Positions 43,397 to 55,235 of a stretch of 64,000 bases of DNA are shown here, in pieces. Each line of letters opens with the position of its first letter. The stretch's first letter is position 1. Below the pieces are notes generated by a model. That model did not search any database, had not been told where the DNA came from, and was given only the letters and a program-made list of their open reading frames with translations. A program made the translations under genes and the position numbers. This DNA comes from Cokeromyces recurvatus (taxonomy: Eukaryota; Mucoromycota; Mucoromycetes; Mucorales; Mucoraceae), in assembly GCF_025118155.1 (NCBI RefSeq), contig NW_026251413.1, forward strand, positions 302,625 through 366,624, read 5' to 3'.

Positions 43397-44796
43397 TTAT
43401 TCTTCTCTTTCCCAAACAGCAGCCATGCCCATACCACTACCAATGCACATGGAAGTAATACCAATACGCTTCTGTTGACGTTTTAATTCCGGAAATAGAG
43501 TAGCGATTTGACGAGCCCCGGTACAACCTAAGGGATGGCCGATGGCAATGGCACCACCTTTAGGATTCACTTTCTCCTTTGGAATGCCAAGGACCTTGTA
43601 GGTATAGATAGCCTGAGAGGCAAAGGCTTCGTTAATTTCGAAAATATCTACCTCATCTAGTGTGATACCAGCCCGTTGAACGGCAACAGGGATAGCATAA
43701 GCAGGACCCACACCCATTAATTTAGGGGGGACACCGACAACAGAGGAAGTGAGATATTTACCGAGGATAGGTAAGTTTAACCTTTGAGCCGTCTTTCGTT
43801 TCATCAACAAGACCGCGGCTGCGCCATCCGAGATCTGAGAGGCGTTACCTGCGGTGGTAGTACCTGTGGTGGGCTTAAAAGCGGGCTTCAACTTCGCAAG
43901 ACCTTCAAGGGTTGTGCCGGGTCGAATCCCCTCATCTTTATCAACCGTAATAGTCTTGGCATGACCCCCTTCCCCCTTATCATAGGTTGTGACGGTGCAT
44001 GGAATCATTTCTTCGTCATAATAACCAGCCTCTTGGGCCATGTATGCCTTTTTATGTGATTCGTAAGAAAATAAATCTTGCTCCTTACGTGTGATACCGA
44101 ATGTTTCAGCAACATTTTCAGATGTAAGACTATTATTAACATAAGCCCATTAGTATAATTAACTACAATAAAAATAGAATAATGATGATGAAGATGATGA
44201 TGATGATGATTACCCCATAGGAAGTTCGCAGTCAGCAGCAGTAGGGTTTGTCATTAATTTTTTAGATAAAATGATCTTGCGATCAAAATAATCAGAAGAC
44301 ATAGATTCCACACCAGCGCCTATACCAATCTCGATCAGACCACATTGAATGGAAGTAGCGATTTGAACACAAGCTTGAAGACCAGAAGAACATTGACGAT
44401 GTAAAGTACTAACAGAGGTTGTTTCGGGGAATCCAGCAGCAAGAGCAGCCATACGAGAGGGGGTAGCAAGGCCACCTTTTGCACAGACATTACCAACAGT
44501 AATGTCTTGAACTAATGCAGGGTCAATACCCGTTTTACTAATGATGGCCTTTAAAACATGGAATAAAAGTTCTACAAATATACATACACATGTATATTAA
44601 TTTATGAATACTGTAATATAGATAGATAGATACCATCAGCAAGAACATCTTTAAATCCACCTTTACGACTCTTTGTTAAAGCAGTACGAAGAGCAGAAAC
44701 AACGACAATATCTTCAGGGGATTTAACACCGACACGAGTAGGTTGAGCTTCAGCTAAAATAGGTAAATTAATAGGTTCAGGCAAAGAAATAGTCAT
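43397..44796 (-). CDS. POT1: 3-ketoacyl-CoA thiolase (acetyl-CoA C-acyltransferase)
   Basis: Three exons (44796-44634, about 44571-44213, about 44139-43397). Exon 1 carries VSALRTALTKSRKGGFKDVL. Exon 2 has HRQCSSGLQACVQIA with the nucleophile Cys, and GAGVESMSSDYF. Exon 3 has LTSENVAETFGITRKEQD, the block containing DEGIRPGTTLEGLAKLKPAF, the NEAFASQ histidine-loop region, GHPLGCTGARQ and CIGSGMGMAAVW. This matches peroxisomal ACAA1/Pot1, which splits 3-ketoacyl-CoA in the last step of beta-oxidation. Neither an obvious PTS2 nor a C-terminal SKL is visible (the protein ends EREE), so targeting is unresolved. Donor GTATCT and acceptor TGTAG support the first junction (AD-G|EL). Confidence 0.93.
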
Positions 44797-45084
44797 AATG
44801 ATATATATGTATATTCAAAGAATAAAAGGGAGAATCAATTTTTCATTTCTTTTTATAAAGTCTATTTTATTTTGCGTTTAGTAACACTACTTTATTGAAT
44901 TATAAGACTATTGCTACTACTATTACCACTACTACTACTACCATTACCCCGCAGAAGAATATTTCTCCGAGAATTTTTTTTTTTCCCAAGATGACTAAAA
45001 CGAAATATTAGAAAGACATTTGTTTATTAGCCTATTTGATGACTTCTGTATTTTATTATTTTATTATTTTTTTTTTTACACCTG

Positions 45085-45141
<57 letters not shown>

Positions 45142-45832
45142 GAAGTTGTATACATTTATAAATAACTTGAGGATTGATACATATCCTGCCAAATAAGGAT
45201 ATATATATACATATACGACAGGACGATTATTTTATACTGAGACCTTTATACGCATGTATATGTGTATGTTTATGAGTAGTCATAGTGTAGATAAATACGG
45301 CAGCTGTGCGGTGTATATAACTGGGAATTAATAATCTCAGATTTAAAACTAAAGCATAAGGTTTTAAAAAAGAATGAGAAAAAAAAAAAAAAAGAGAGAG
45401 AAAACGACAAAAAGAAAAAAAAAGGTACAATAAAAACTATATAAAGTATACATAAACAACTCCATAATAACTACTATTCTTCTCTATTTTGGTAAGGAAA
45501 TACATGTAAAACGAAAGAAAAAGAGAGAGATAGAGATAGAGGGAGGGAGGGAGAGATACACCAATATAAATCGGAGACAGGCATATTTATAGATAAATGT
45601 TTGTATGATTCTCTTCTTCCCTCTTAGTACATTATTATCATGACATGTTTCCTATTTTTAATAAAACAATACAAAAAGAAGCAGTAGAATGGATTGATCA
45701 AGTTAATGAAAATCATGATCTTTACTTTATTGTATAAAGTATGATTTAATTAAGGGAAGGTATCATCAAGTTAGTTTGATATTATTATATAATACAGTGA
45801 GTATAATATATATGTGTATATGTATATGAATA

Positions 45833-45869
<37 letters not shown>

Positions 45870-45906
45870 GTGTATATAAATATAAATATGTGTATGTGTG
45901 TATGTA

Positions 45907-45945
<39 letters not shown>

Positions 45946-45991
45946 CTGTGTCTGTATATAAGTATATACGTATTTACAATTCATTCGTTAT
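44797..45991. other. Intergenic, microsatellite-rich
   Basis: 1.2 kb with a CTA triplet array (45085-45140), a GA-rich patch (45510-45555) and TATATG/GT repeats (45806-45942). A 30-codon frame on plus at 45643-45738 (MFPIFNKTIQKEAVEWIDQV...) has a normal amino-acid mix and might be a small ORF or a first exon. Confidence 0.45.
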
Positions 45992-46291
45992 CTATTGCTT
46001 GTTATTGCTTCTAGTTTTTTTATTCTCTTTCTTTCGAGTAGCCATTGTAGAGAAAAACCTTTTTAATTTTGAAGGAGATTTTACTCCATCTTCTTCTTCA
46101 TCAAAAGACATAAATGTATTAAGTATTGAGTTACTACTACTATGTGATCTAAGTGCCATTGATTGTGGATAATATGGACTTGTCAATTCTTCTGTAGACG
46201 AACTAGATACAATAGATGTTTTTGATGATGATAGCTGTTGATACATGACTTGATTTATATCAAAGTCGAAATGCTCTGTAAATCTTGACAT
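45992..46291 (-). CDS. Small orphan protein, 99 aa
   Basis: A single frame MSRFTEHFDFDINQVMYQQL, a Ser-rich middle, then SFDEEEDGVKSPSKLKRFFS and a basic tail (TRKKENKKTRSNNKQ). The SPSKLKRFFSTM stretch could be a phosphorylation/SLiM-type site, but no domain is recognised. The A-rich leader before the ATG is typical of this window. Function unknown; the balanced N-terminal composition favours real coding. Confidence 0.45.
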   Translation of the reverse strand: MSRFTEHFDFDINQVMYQQLSSSKTSIVSSSSTEELTSPYYPQSMALRSHSSSNSILNTFMSFDEEEDGVKSPSKLKRFFSTMATRKKENKKTRSNNKQ

Positions 46292-48537
46292 TGTATAATA
46301 AAGATAAAATTGAAATATAGATTAGATAAAAGGAGAAAAATCAAAATGGGGAAAAAAAAAAGAATAAAAATAAAGGCTTATATATACATTTATATACAAA
46401 TAAATATTTATATGTATTTATATATATTTTTTTTTGTTGATCAATAATTCCTCTTCTTATCTCTACTACAACTTGTACAGAAAGTAGAAAGTCATGATCT
46501 TTCAAAGGAATAAATCGCCGTTTAAAGTTTATTTTTAAAAGAGATTTTCATTGTTTTGTAATACCAAAAATAAATAGTTCGAGTTCAAGGGTAATGATAC
46601 ACATTTAGAATAAAGACATTATATTGGTTAATATAAAGGAGGGCCCTGATGCTGTTCTAGACTTGATTTATATCTGTGTACAATATTTATAGAACAAATC
46701 ACAGCAAAGAGGAGGGGACTCTTTCTCCCCGAGTCACTACTACCACCACTACAAGTAATAGTAGCGGATTTTTATTAATTATTATTGTGTATTACACTGT
46801 TTTCCTTTTTGTTCTGATTTCAAAATTATTATATGTAAAACACAATATAATATTTATTTTTATTTTATTTTAGTTATAGCATCATTATCATCAATAAAAT
46901 ATAGAGTCACTGATAACAATGTAAAAAAAGGATCGTGTTATAAAAGGCATACATCTATAGATAGACAGACTATATATGTGCCTGTTATATCCCGGATTTT
47001 TAACTATTATTATGCAAATATAAATTATTATATCAAAGAAAGGAGAAGCCCTATTATTATGCCAAGTTAATAGGAACCACTATCATCTTCTTTAATTTCT
47101 TTTTTTTTTTGGAAAATAGAAAAGAGATTTCTTATAATATATTTGAATCATAATAAGAAACTCTTTCTTTAGATACATTTTAAAAAAGAAAATAGTCACT
47201 TTCCTTTTATTACCCAAATAAGCTTGCAATAATAAGTGTATTCCCCTCCCCCCAAAAAAAATAAAATAAAATAAAATAAATGAATAAAAAAAGAAATTTT
47301 CTTTCTTTTACACACATGCATGTATATTCTTATTTATATTCATTTGAAAGAGAATTTTGTACTTGTTAAGCTTCTTCTGTTATAAATAAAGCATGTGCTA
47401 ATAATACCTAATAATTGATGGGTATTGTATCTGTATATTTTATCTTTGAATGGCATAAATAGAACTGATGATTTTACTTTAAACTAAATTTGGACTGCTT
47501 ATATTATATTTTATTTCATTTTTTTCTCATCATTTTAAACTATTTTTGAGTTTGGGTAATAGGAGAAGATCAAAAAAAAAAAAAAAAAAATGATATAAAC
47601 TGACCCTGAATAATACACATAAAAAAAAGGTTAATTAACCAAGCACACCATGTGATATTAGATAAAAGAATAATACACTATTATAGAAAGTCTAGAGCTA
47701 CATTTGAACGCTTACTACATATCAACCTTTAATTATTAAAACTTAACGTTGTAGTATGATAAAGAAAGGGAGAGAGAAGGAAGACTATTCAGGTATACAC
47801 ATACAACAAGGAATATATACATAAAAATGCCTATCACCAAAATCAAGCTTTTTTTTAATTTAAAATCATATATTTGGGAAATCAACTTGATAATGTTTCA
47901 TGTCAACTTCTTGGCTGTTTATTATGATTTTTCGCTTTATGGCATCATCATTTTGAATGAATGTTGTTATCTCTTTCCACAAAAGTCTATCCATCATTTT
48001 ACTTTTACTTGTATTGTTTTATTTTATTGTATTTTATTTTTATTTTTTTTTTATTTTTTTTTTATTTTCATTTTTTTTGCATTCAAAAAAGTTGAGAGCC
48101 TTTTTTTTTTCTCTCTTCTTCTTCAGTTCTTTCTCTTCTCAATACGCTTATTATTATTCTAGGCAAATTGAATATATTGAATTAATATATGTTTAATAAT
48201 TAGGTAAATGTTTCATAATGATCTCTACCAGCAGTAATAATAGAATAATAGTTATCATTTAATAATAACGCTGGTGCTTGTTCATCTATAATTTCCTTAT
48301 TTATACTCTTATTTAAATAAGCTTATATACTTTCATTTTCCTTTTTAATAATGAACCTGGATCTAGATGATGGTGTATTTAAGATATTAATATGCTGTAA
48401 TATCGGTTCCTTAAATTTTTTTAATAAAAAAAAAAAGTAGTGACGGTTATTAATAATAATTGGAAGAAAATTCCACAATTAAGAAAAAAAAAATTGCCCT
48501 CCAGTTCCTTGTTTTTTAAATATATACAGATTCAAAC
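46292..48537. other. Long intergenic region, no gene recognised
   Basis: 2.2 kb AT-rich. The frame 47827-48162 (plus) is hydrophobic because of T-rich sequence and shows no family. AAATAAAATA repeats occur near 47260-47280. Nothing else seen. Confidence 0.5.
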
Positions 48538-49270
48538 ATGCAAACAGCTGCCAAGATCTTTGTCATTTCTGGACCTTCTGGTTCAGGTAAATCAACTTTG
48601 TTAAAACGTCTTTTCAGTGAATATCCCAATACTTTTGGTTTTAGTATTTCCCGTAAAGTATAATTGATAGATAGACAGATTAGGATGATTCATTTTTTTA
48701 ATGATGCATGTTTCTATGATAGATACTACACGTAAACCTCGTCCTGGAGAAGTTGATGGCAAAGATTATCATTTTGTTGATTTACAAGATATGGTAAAGG
48801 AAGTTGAAGCTGGTAAATTTATTGAAAGTGCTACCTTTTCTGGAAACATGTATGGTAAGGTTCAATGCCTTAAAAAGAAAAGAAAAGAAAAGAGAGAGTG
48901 TGTGAGTGATACAAAGACATCTCAACTTTTTTTTTTTATGTATATAGGTACTTCTATTAAGGCAGTTGAAGATGTGGTTCAATCAGGCAAAGTTTGTATG
49001 TTGGATATTGATATGCAAGGCGTTCAATCTGTCAAAAAGACTTCCTTAAATCCCAAATATATCTTTGTTCAACCTCCCAGTGTTCAAGTCTTGGAAGAAC
49101 GTCTTCGTGGACGTGGTACTGAGAAAGAAGAAGCTATTTTAGCTCGTTTAAGTGCTGCAAAGAAGGAATTAGAATATGGTGCTACTCCTGGTGCTTATGA
49201 TCATGTCATTATAAATGATGATTTAGAAAATGCCTATCGTAATTTGAAAGCTGCTATTTTTGTTCAATAA
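48538..49270 (+). CDS. GUK1: Guanylate kinase
   Basis: Three exons (48538-48652, 48723-48854, 48948-49270) give 189 aa, the normal size. P-loop [16 protein letters not shown]; the junction SIS-C|AT gives [13 protein letters not shown], the GMP-binding signature; then [43 protein letters not shown] and IFVQPPS. It phosphorylates GMP to GDP in the cytosol. The first exon could be read slightly further (into a GTAAAG), but the chosen donor is the one that restores the universal HTTR sequence. The short 5' leader is AT-rich. Confidence 0.97.
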
Positions 49271-49512
49271 ATAATAGATATAGAATTTGACATGTAAACC
49301 ATCTAAAGTTCAACAAATAATAGACTACTCTTTTTTTTTTTTCTTCCTTTTTTTTTATATATACATTTATAAACTTCAAAAGAGCCAATTAAATAAACTC
49401 AACTGTTGTCCTTTTCGATTTCTTACCAGTGATTGTTTTAGTTTTTTTTTTTTTTTTGTTTTTTTGTCTTTTTTTTTTTTCTTTTTCTTTCTCCTTATCA
49501 TTTTTATATAAA

Positions 49513-50794
49513 ATGTCTGAAACGTGTCGTTTTGAAGAACATCATTCACATACTGCAGGTGCCCACGAGCATGGAGATGGACACGTTCATACACACGCAG
49601 GACATGATGCTCACGAGCATGGTCATACTCACGAGCAACTTGATCATCCAGGTTTATATCAAGAACGTCCTAAGGCTATTTATGAAAATAGAGATTGGTC
49701 AGAGAGAGCATTTACGATTGGTATTGGAGGGTAAAGTGTTATGTTTGTTATTCAAGTTTTTTTTTTTTATGAAGCGTGATTAATCACGCTTATATACATA
49801 CACAAAGACCTGTAGGTTCAGGAAAGACGGCTTTGATGTTGGCTTTATGTCAAAGACTTCGTGATACATACTCTCTTGCAGCAGTTACGAATGATATCTT
49901 CACTAAAGAAGATACAGAGTTTTTAGTAAGAAATGCTGCTTTACCTGAAGAACGTATTATGGCTATTGAAACTGGTGGATGTCCTCATGCTGTAAGTTAA
50001 TATAGAATACATAAAATCAAGTCATGTATAATTCATGTATATTTATTTATTTATATTTATAGGCTATTCGGTAAGATTGGTTTGTTTGTTTGTTTTTAAG
50101 AACAAATATATTTATATTTATTTATTTATAGTGAAGATGTATCTGCCAATTTGAATGCTTTGGAGACTCTTCATAGTAAATTCAATACACAATTATTACT
50201 GATTGAATCAGGTGGAGATAATTTGGCTGCTAACTACAGGTAAGCAGCTATTTATTTATTTATTCATGTAATTATGATGTGATAACACTTTTTGTGTGTG
50301 TGTTTGTGTATGTAGCCGTGAATTAGGTAGAGATACTTACTTGTACTTTTCGACTATTTTATATATACTGACTTGATATTATTTTAGCTGATTATATTAT
50401 TTATGTGATTGATGTAGCTGGTGGAGACAAAGTACCTAGAAAAGGAGGTACAAAAAAAAAAAAAAAGAAAAGGAAAAAGAAAGAAAAATTCTTACTTTTA
50501 CTCTTTTCTAATAGGTCCAGGTATCACTCAAAGTGATTTACTGGTTATTAACAAGACAGATTTAGCCCCTATTGTTGGTGCAGATCTTGATGTTATGGCT
50601 CGTGACGCTAAAAAGATGAGGTAAAACGAACTCCATTCCATATAACGTCGATTGTTTATTTACATATAAATCTATTTAGAGGCGATGGCCCTACTGTCTT
50701 TGCTCAAGTTAAGAACGGTGTTGGTATGGATGAAATTATCTCTCTTATTTTAGGTGAATGGCGTGCAAGTGGTGCTGCTAAAGAGTCCTCTTGA
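49513..50794 (+). CDS. ureG: Urease accessory GTPase UreG
   Basis: Eight exons (49513-49730, 49808-49991, 50063-50070, 50132-50239, 50316-50326, 50388-50447, about 50515-50620, 50680-50794) sum to 810 nt, 269 aa. The N-terminus is a His-rich metal-binding stretch ([20 protein letters not shown]). Then G1 [26 protein letters not shown], the nickel CPH motif in [46 protein letters not shown] and the G4 motif VINKTDLAP. UreG delivers nickel to urease with UreD/F in a GTP-driven complex. Two coding exons are only 8 nt (GCTATTCG) and 11 nt long; both are needed to keep the conserved sequence. Confidence 0.96.
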
Positions 50795-50944
50795 ATATGT
50801 ATATAAAAAAAAAAAGGGAAAGAAGAAACCCAACAAATGACTGAGTTAATAATAAAAATTGTGTACATATAATATGTACACACATATTTTATTTTATTTT
50901 TTGTTTTGTTCCTCCCTTTATTACGAAAAAAGATATTGCCAATT

Positions 50945-52270
50945 ATGGTCGAGTGTAATTCAACCATCTTTTTTGCTGCTGTTGGTGTAGCTTTTATTGG
51001 GTATAAATTGCTCACACTTTTGAAAACATGTTACGATGTTTATATTGCAAAGGGTGTTCCTGTAAGTTGTTTAAGGGAGTTTCATTTCCTGATTGACATT
51101 TTAAATTAATCTACCATTTTAAGCTTAAAAAATTTGGTGCTGGTAATGGTGCTTGGGCAGGTAAAATTTTAATAACAGGAAAAAAAAAAAAAAAGAAAAG
51201 AAAAGAAAAAAGACAGAAAGAGTTAAGGTAATAATGATGGAAGGAATATAGTTGTCACTGGTGCTACAGATGGTATTGGTAAAGAATTCGCGTTACAACT
51301 TGGAAAGAAGAAATTCAACATCTTTTTGATTTCTCGTACTGCTTCTAAATTAGAAGCTGTTGCTAATGAGATTTGTAAGTAAAATAAGTTATGGTTGGGA
51401 ATGCTGGTTAATCGTTCAGTTTTTATTATTATTTAGCTCAACAATATGGTGTTGAAACCAAGACATTTGCTATGGATTTTATCAAGGGTGATCCCGAAGA
51501 TTTCAAAAAAGTAGGTGAAATGATCGATTCTATTCGTGTTGGTGTCTTGGTTAATAATGTAGGCGTCAATCATGATATCCCTACATCCTTTGCAGATGAA
51601 GATGAAAGTCGTATCAATAGCATTGTCGAAGTGAATATTAAGGGTCTTATGAAAATGACTAAGCTTGTACTTCCTCAAATGAAAGCAAAGTAAGTAGAAA
51701 GAAAAGAGAGGGATAGAAAATAGATAATTCATATATTAATCACGAATAAAAAATAGTCATAATGGCCTTATTTTAAATATGGGCTCATTTGCAGGCCTAG
51801 TTGCTACTCCTTATTTATCTGTTTATTCTGCTGGTAAAGCCTTTTTGTCTACTTGGTCTCAAGCTTTAGGTACAGAAGTAGCCAAGGATGGTATTGTAGT
51901 TGAACATGTGAACACCTACTTTGTTGTTTCTGCTATGAGTAAGATTCGTAAGCCTACTCTTTTAATCCCTACTGCCAAAAATTATGTTGCCAGTGTTTTA
52001 GAGAAAGTAGGTGTTCCTTGTGGTGCTAATGTACCTTTTACATCTACACCTTACCCTATGCATGGTATTGCTAATTGGGCTATTAATAACTTTTTCACTC
52101 ATCAATTCTGGGTGACTCAAAATGAAAGTAAGTTTACATGACTTTTTTTTTAAGAAAAAGCTGTTGATTAACCTATCTATTTATTATTCAAAAAAGATAT
52201 TCAAACAGACGTTCGTAAGAGAGCTTTACGTAAACGTGAACGTGAAGCTGCAGCACGTAAAGTAGAATAA
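50945..52270 (+). CDS. IFA38: Very-long-chain 3-ketoacyl-CoA reductase
   Basis: Six exons (50945-51061, 51124-51160, 51252-51374, 51437-51689, 51757-52127, 52197-52270) give 324 aa. An N-terminal membrane helix ([19 protein letters not shown]) precedes the short-chain dehydrogenase fold: [17 protein letters not shown] (NAD(P) site), [44 protein letters not shown] and the catalytic YSAGKAF (Tyr and Lys). The C-terminus is basic ([11 protein letters not shown]). These features match Ifa38/HSD17B12, the ER reductase of the fatty-acid elongation cycle. All junctions keep phase. Located 150 bp after UreG on the same strand and convergent with the S28 peptidase. Confidence 0.94.
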
Positions 52271-52309
52271 ATATTTTTTATTATTGTTATTTATTAAACA
52301 TAATATAAA

Positions 52310-52437
52310 GCAAAGATTCCATGTGTGAAATATGTATATAACTATTAGCTAGCAAAGGCTTCATGTGTGAAATATAAGTTACTGTTAGTTAGCAAAGGCT
52401 CCATGCGTGAAATACATACAACTATTAGTTAGCAAAG
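52310..52437. repeat. Imperfect 40-42-bp tandem repeat, 3 copies
   Basis: Three units starting GCAAAG at 52310, 52352 and 52392 and the start of a fourth at 52432. Each contains CCATGTGTGAAATA (variants TTCATGTG, CCATGCG) and ends ACTATTAGTTA. They lie between two convergent genes, probably in the overlapping 3' flanks. Confidence 0.9.
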
Positions 52438-52479
52438 TTATATGCTCACTTTTTCTTTTCTTTTTTTTCGTGTAATAAT

Positions 52480-53243
52480 TTATTTTGCTTGCTTTAACCA
52501 TTTACTTAAAGTTTTATATTGTTGATCTTGAACATCTATCAAGTGCTTTGGTGAACTATGACTAATACCAGCCACATTCTTAATAAATAATAGGAAGAGT
52601 TGTTAGTGGTTGATAATATAAGAATTAGTATTTATCGATTTTACCGCGCAATGAGTTGAGTTTGGAATGATGATAGATATAACATTACGTTCATTGATAA
52701 AACGAGTATTATTGGGTTCATGAGCATGTACGCTTAATTCTCTCCAGCTATCCCATGCACCATCAATCCAAATAGTATGGTTCAGTTGAATATCCCAGCC
52801 TTTGTATTCGTTATTTATTTTATTGATGTTAGGATACTGAGGGACATCAAGATGATGAAAGAATAAACGACATAAACGTTCAAATAATCCGAGGCCTAAC
52901 TTTCTTGAGATGATTGTTGGTTGATTGATAGGGGCAGCCACTTGGAAATAACCAAACTCAGTGCATGTTTGCCACATCCAAGCAGTTGATGAAGGACTCT
53001 GTTTTATTTGTTCTTTAATATCAGTGATATTATGAGAACTAAAACAATTACTCAAAGACCTGAAGCCTTCACACATGGTTGATTCGACATAAGGTTTAGT
53101 AAATTTAGCAAATGCAACTACTTGTTCTATTAGAGTCACATTATCAACTTGTGGGAAAACTTTGTTACAGAAATATTCTTCAAATAAGTTTTGTGTTAAC
53201 CCAACTCTATTTTGCCAAAAATAACTAATTGGAAATGATAAGA

Positions 53244-53291
<48 letters not shown>

Positions 53292-54314
53292 TCAGTCATT
53301 ATAGAGAAAATAAGAGTGATAATGTTATGTATTACAATTAGCAAAATCATCGTCATAAAGATCTTCAACACCAAACGTCTTTTTCAATTCTTGTATTTGT
53401 TCAAGGGATTTACCAAATAGGATTTTATCAATATATTTAATTGCATTTTGAAGGGATTGAATACAATAAGAAGGACCATAACGAATAATAGGATTAAAAT
53501 ATTCATAAAAATTATATTGTGCTTGTACAGGAGCAGAAGAAGCTACAGCAGCAAAGACAAGATTTGGGTATTTTTCTCTCATCCAAGCTGCTAAATTACC
53601 ACTATAACTACATCCATATAAAATTACTTTTGTTTTTGGCACAGGTGGTACATGAAGACGGTCAAGGAACTATTACATATAAATCAGTATATAAATAGAT
53701 TTTATTATTGTTATTAAAGGGAGAGGATACCTTGATATTCTTTAATAAATAAGCCATGTCAGCTAGAGCTTGACTAGAGGTTAACTTTGATGCTTCATCA
53801 GCAGTATAATCCTACAAAATAATAGTCTATCTTTAATAAATGTATCATTGAATAGAGATATCTAATTACAAAGTTTGCTACGGTGGGCTTAGATAGACCA
53901 TAGAATCGATGTTCCATATAAATCAGTATACCATTTAACCTTTGAGTTAATTGAGACATGGTTGAATTCAATAGTACATAAGATACATTATCTACTTCAT
54001 CTTCACCTCCATTATACACTAATAAAGTTGGATAAATACATACATACATACATACATAATGATATAGACTTACATATAATAGGGCCATTTGATTTATAAT
54101 AGTCAGTATTGAGCCAATATCTGTTTTTGAATGTCATAGAATTATTGGTGAAATGATCTAAAGGCATATCCATATAATGAGTTTTATAATTAAACTGAAC
54201 ATTTGCTTTATTCAACAAAGATTCTCTTAATAAGTATCTTGAAGACATCATATGAAATTGGCCTCTGATGCCATGAATCAAGGTTAAAATAATAAACAAT
54301 AATGTAGTTAGCAT
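52480..54314 (-). CDS. Secreted serine peptidase, family S28
   Basis: Starts at 54314 with a signal peptide (MLTTLLFIILTLIHGIRG). Exon 1 has MDMPLDHFTNNSMTFKNRYW, the typical S28 beginning. The next exons give VYNGGEDEVD, MSQLTQRLNGILIYMEHRFY-G, the block with LADMAYLLKNIK, and KTKVILYGCSYSGNLAAWMR with the nucleophile Ser in GCSYSG (usually GGSYSG). Later come WQTCTEFGYFQVA, NHTIWIDGAWDSWRELSVHA (catalytic Asp region) and IPNSTHCA (catalytic His). The last exon ends KWLKQAK at 52480. The family includes PRSS16 and dipeptidyl-peptidase II, cutting after proline in acidic or extracellular settings. Several N-glycosylation sites fit secretion. One intron ends in a T44 polypyrimidine run. Confidence 0.9.
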
Positions 54315-55235
54315 AGTGTGAACTATTAATAAATAATAATAGTAGTAGTAAAAAAGATAAATAGAAAGAAAGAAATGAAAAAGAAAAGTGTTGTCTATAT
54401 GATATTTTTTTATTGTTTTCGCGTATATCAAAATAAAAAAAAAAAACAAACAAATAAGTAAATAAACGTCATATTAATTTAAGACGCGTATAATTATTTG
54501 ATCTATGTTATTGATAAAGCTGAAACCTTTTTTTCCCCTAGATCATTTGACAAAATGAATTTTAGTCATAGTAAATAATGAAATAGTAACAGTTTTAATA
54601 TGTTTCTTTTTTTTTTTCTTTTTTTTTTCCAAGACAAATTGTATTATAAAAAAAAAAGGCAAAAGGCTTTTAATTATGAATAAAGCTGCAACAAACAAAA
54701 AATAAGCTTTTTTGTCGATTGATGTTAAAGAGCTTATTTTTATGTTACACTTAATATGATTATTTTCCACAAACTATTTTTTTTTTCTCAACTTTTAATT
54801 TTTATTATCCCTTTCTTCTCCTCTTCTTCTTTTCTTTCTTTCTTTCTTTTTTAATTACGTCTCTTCCTCCTTTTTTTTTATTATTAATTGTCAATAAATA
54901 ATTGCATACGTGTGCTGCTACATATAAAAATAAATATTTTTTTTTTCTTTCAAAGGTTTTTTTTTTTTTTCGAGAAAGATCATAAAAAAAAACATACACA
55001 CATCAACGAAAAGGCTCGAAATATAAAGTGAAGCAATAGTATCGTTTGTATGTAAAATTTGTTTCATATTTAGTTATAATAGTAACAAACGTTTTATATA
55101 GACTCTTTTTTTTTCAATAACATAACGTTTTGACTTCGGAGATTCAAGCAACCACGTTTAACACTCGTTCTTCTTGTCTATTATCAGATCCCCTTTTTCT
55201 TTCTTTTTCTTTATATATACATATTTATTTAAAAT
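54315..55235. other. Divergent promoter region S28 peptidase / PX kinase
   Basis: 920 bp AT-rich, with T/C-rich runs (about 54778-54850) and A runs. No gene seen. Confidence 0.5.

Noticed and set aside
45843..45942. GT/TATG-rich tract as a telomere-like or Z-DNA element
   Set aside because: An ordinary microsatellite; no telomeric repeat unit, and similar tracts occur throughout the window.
47827..48162. 111-aa hydrophobic frame that could be a membrane protein
   Set aside because: Its Phe/Leu/Ile content follows from T-rich DNA; no charged loops, no family pattern, and overlapping similar frames exist.
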